Shown: one piece after another, positions 4,918-6,681 of the stretch
How the letters are laid out: every line of letters begins with the position of its first letter
Position numbering within the stretch: position 1 is the stretch's first letter
Notes under the pieces: model-generated
The model's database searches: none
Told to the model about the DNA's origin: nothing
Seen by the model: the letters and a program-made list of their open reading frames with translations, nothing else
Program-made: the position numbers and the translations under genes
Assembly: GCA_021808205.1 (NCBI GenBank)
Contig: JAKBCD010000108.1
Coordinates: 1 to 6,681, forward strand
Direction: 5' to 3'
DNA: 6,681 nt
Source of the DNA: Pseudomonadota bacterium
GTDB lineage: Bacteria; Pseudomonadota; Alphaproteobacteria; Acetobacterales; Acetobacteraceae

Positions 4918-6681
4918 GGCGGGTGGAAGATCTGGCGCTGGGCCCGGCGCTTTCCGAGCGGTATCTCGCCTATGCGCTCTCCACCATCATGTCGCGCTCG
5001 CTGCCGGATGTACGCGACGGCCTGAAGCCGGTGCACCGGCGGCTGATCTATGCTATGCACCAGCTGAAGTTGGATCCGCGCTCCGGCTTCAAGAAATGCG
5101 CCCGCGTGGTGGGCGATGTGATGGGTAAGTTTCACCCTCATGGCGACAGCTCCATTTACGAGGCGCTTGTGCGCCTCGCGCAGGATTTCTCCTCCCGTTA
5201 TCCGCTCATCGAGGGGCAGGGGAATTTCGGCAATGTGGATGGCGATAACGCCGCAGCGATGCGCTATACCGAGTCGCGCCTTACCGAGATCGCGGAATAT
5301 CTGCTGCGCGGCATCGACGAGAACGCGGTGGATTTCCGCCCCACCTATGACGGCGAGGAACAGGAGCCGGTGGTGCTGCCTGGCGCGTTCCCCAACCTGC
5401 TGGCTAATGGCGCGGCGGGCATCGCGGTGGGCATGGCAACCTCCATCCCGCCGCATAATGCCGGGGAGGTTTGCGCGGCGGCGTTGCACCTTATCGAAAA
5501 CCCCGAAGCCAGCACGACGGATCTGCTGAAGCATCTGAAGGGGCCGGATTTTCCCACGGGCGGCGAGCTGGTGGAGGACGCGGAGACGATCCTGAGCGCC
5601 TATGAAACCGGGCGCGGCAGTTTGCGCACCCGTGCCGTGTGGCGGAAAGAGGAAGGTAAGCACGGCACCTGGAATATTGTCATCACCGAAATTCCGTATC
5701 AGGTGCAGAAATCGCGCCTCGTCGAGCAGATCGCGCTGCTGCTGACGGAGAAGAAACTGCCGCTGCTGGGCGATATCCGCGATGAGAGTGCCGAGCATAT
5801 CCGCCTGGTGCTTGAACCAAAAAGCCGAACGGTGGACGCGGACATGCTGATGGCCTCGCTGTTCCGCGCCACGCAGCTGGAGTCCCGTTTTGCACTCAAC
5901 ATGAATGTGCTGGATGGCGGGCGCACGCCGAAGGTGATGGGGCTGAAGGCGATTTTGCGCGCCTGGGCGGACCACAGGCACGAGGTGCTGGTGCGCCGCT
6001 CCGGCCACCGGCTGGAGGCGATTGCGCGCCGTCTTGAGATTCTCGACGGCTATATCAAGGTTTTCTTGAACCTTGATGAAGTGATCCGGATCATCCGCTT
6101 TGAGGACAAGCCAAAGGAGCAGTTGATTTCCACCTTTACCCTGAGCGATGTGCAGGCCGAAGCGATTCTGAATATGCGACTGCGCGCTTTGAGGAAACTC
6201 GAAGAAATGGAGATCCGCAACGAGCATAAAAAACTCTCGGCGGAGCAGAATGGCTTGCAGGCGCTTTTGAAGGATGAAGGCAAACGCTGGGCAAAAATCA
6301 GCGAGGAGATTGCCGAGGTGCGTGAAAAATTCGGCGCCGGCCCGTTGGGCGTCCGCCGGACGAAAATCTCCGCCGCAGCGCCTGTGGTTGACATCATCGC
6401 CGAGGCGCTGGTGGAACGCGAGCCGATCACCATTATTCTCTCCGAGAAGGGCTGGATCCGCGCGCAGAAAGGCCACCTGACCGACGGCGCGGAGCTGAAG
6501 TTCAAAGAAGGCGACAAGCTGTTTGCCATGCTGCCTTGCCAGTCCACCGACAGGATCGCGCTCTTGGGCACCAACGGGCGCGTTTACACGGTGAGGGCGG
6601 CGGATGTGCCGCGCGGGCGCGGCGACGGCCAGGCGATCCGGCTGATGGTGGAGCTGGCCAATGAGGATGCTTCAGCAAATC
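4902..6681 (+). CDS. parC: DNA topoisomerase IV subunit A, 3'-truncated by window edge
   Basis: DNA-cleaving subunit of topoisomerase IV, which with ParE unlinks daughter chromosomes. 593 codons lie in the window, and the family is about 740-760 residues, so roughly the last 150 are outside. The winged-helix region contains [20 protein letters not shown] (24-43) and [11 protein letters not shown] (78-88), then [10 protein letters not shown] (121-130) with active-site tyrosine Y122. [19 protein letters not shown] (168-186) places the DNA-bending isoleucine at 174. [14 protein letters not shown] and a charged coiled-coil arm (about 360-485) follow. The C-terminal beta-pinwheel starts near 506 ([17 protein letters not shown]), and [14 protein letters not shown] closes the visible part. 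[13 protein letters not shown] rather than GyrA-like YAMSVIVSRALPD, and the place after recO, favour ParC over GyrA. The quinolone-relevant positions S83 and E87 (E. coli ParC S80 and E84) carry the susceptible-type residues. Confidence 0.95.
   Translation, partial: MPDDFGRVEDLALGPALSERYLAYALSTIMSRSLPDVRDGLKPVHRRLIYAMHQLKLDPRSGFKKCARVVGDVMGKFHPHGDSSIYEALVRLAQDFSSRYPLIEGQGNFGNVDGDNAAAMRYTESRLTEIAEYLLRGIDENAVDFRPTYDGEEQEPVVLPGAFPNLLANGAAGIAVGMATSIPPHNAGEVCAAALHLIENPEASTTDLLKHLKGPDFPTGGELVEDAETILSAYETGRGSLRTRAVWRKEEGKHGTWNIVITEIPYQVQKSRLVEQIALLLTEKKLPLLGDIRDESAEHIRLVLEPKSRTVDADMLMASLFRATQLESRFALNMNVLDGGRTPKVMGLKAILRAWADHRHEVLVRRSGHRLEAIARRLEILDGYIKVFLNLDEVIRIIRFEDKPKEQLISTFTLSDVQAEAILNMRLRALRKLEEMEIRNEHKKLSAEQNGLQALLKDEGKRWAKISEEIAEVREKFGAGPLGVRRTKISAAAPVVDIIAEALVEREPITIILSEKGWIRAQKGHLTDGAELKFKEGDKLFAMLPCQSTDRIALLGTNGRVYTVRAADVPRGRGDGQAIRLMVELANEDASAN
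6054..6077 (+). repeat. Perfect 9-bp inverted repeat (hairpin) inside parC
   Basis: ATCAAGGTT (6054-6062) and AACCTTGAT (6069-6077) are exact reverse complements separated by the 6-nt loop TTCTTG. The segment encodes IKVFLNLD in ParC, a conserved stretch, so the symmetry may follow from the protein sequence. No T-run follows, so it is not an intrinsic terminator. Confidence 0.5.

Noticed and set aside
4557..6476. Minus-strand open frame of 639 codons running antisense to recO and parC
   Set aside because: Its codons are in exact register with the recO/parC codons, so it would stop only where the real genes use TTA, CTA or TCA, codons rare in this G+C-rich DNA. It ends precisely at a TCA serine codon of recO (4557-4559). 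Its product is a His/Arg/Gln-rich sequence with no recognisable domain, while the plus strand encodes clear RecO and ParC.
1..6681. An undescribed defence, mobile or biosynthetic system
   Set aside because: All coding capacity is taken by six genes of known families in tight housekeeping order; I saw no transposase, integrase, toxin-antitoxin pair, CRISPR repeat, RNA gene or atypical-composition island.

Overview
The window is a compact stretch of bacterial chromosome, rich in G+C by eye, with almost no non-coding DNA. A ubiG homologue points to a ubiquinone-making proteobacterium. The recO-parC adjacency and the style of the proteins suggest an alphaproteobacterium. Acetobacteraceae or other Rhodospirillales is my best guess, but this is inferred from protein style and gene order, not from a phylogenetic marker. 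I see no tRNA, rRNA, CRISPR array, transposase, phage gene or convincing terminator.

Layout. Two divergent transcription units leave a single 73-bp gap (2241-2313). Leftward on the minus strand are lysC (aspartokinase, 2240-1026) and, overlapping its end by 8 nt, a nitronate monooxygenase/FabK-like flavoprotein gene (1033 to beyond base 1). Rightward on the plus strand is a tight run of four genes: ubiG (2314-3021), an M20 metal-dependent amidohydrolase (3032-4165), recO (4173-4883, GTG start) and parC (4902 to beyond base 6681). The gaps in this run are 10, 7 and 18 nt, so it is probably one operon. Both the first and last genes of the window are cut by its edges.

Function. The genes do not form one pathway. 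LysC starts the aspartate family (lysine, diaminopimelate, threonine, methionine). UbiG does the O-methylations of ubiquinone synthesis. RecO loads RecA in RecF-pathway repair. ParC is the DNA-cutting subunit of topoisomerase IV. The flavoprotein and the M20 hydrolase have recognisable chemistry but no assignable physiological substrate. This looks like ordinary housekeeping DNA, and I found no convincing new system. The points most worth a second look are small-scale: a 19-nt exact direct repeat covering the starts of the M20 and parC genes; an inverted repeat in the divergent gap that could cover the ubiG ribosome-binding site, with its heptamer core recurring in a hairpin inside parC; a possible internal start for a regulatory LysC subunit; and a five-codon mini-ORF overlapping the recO start.
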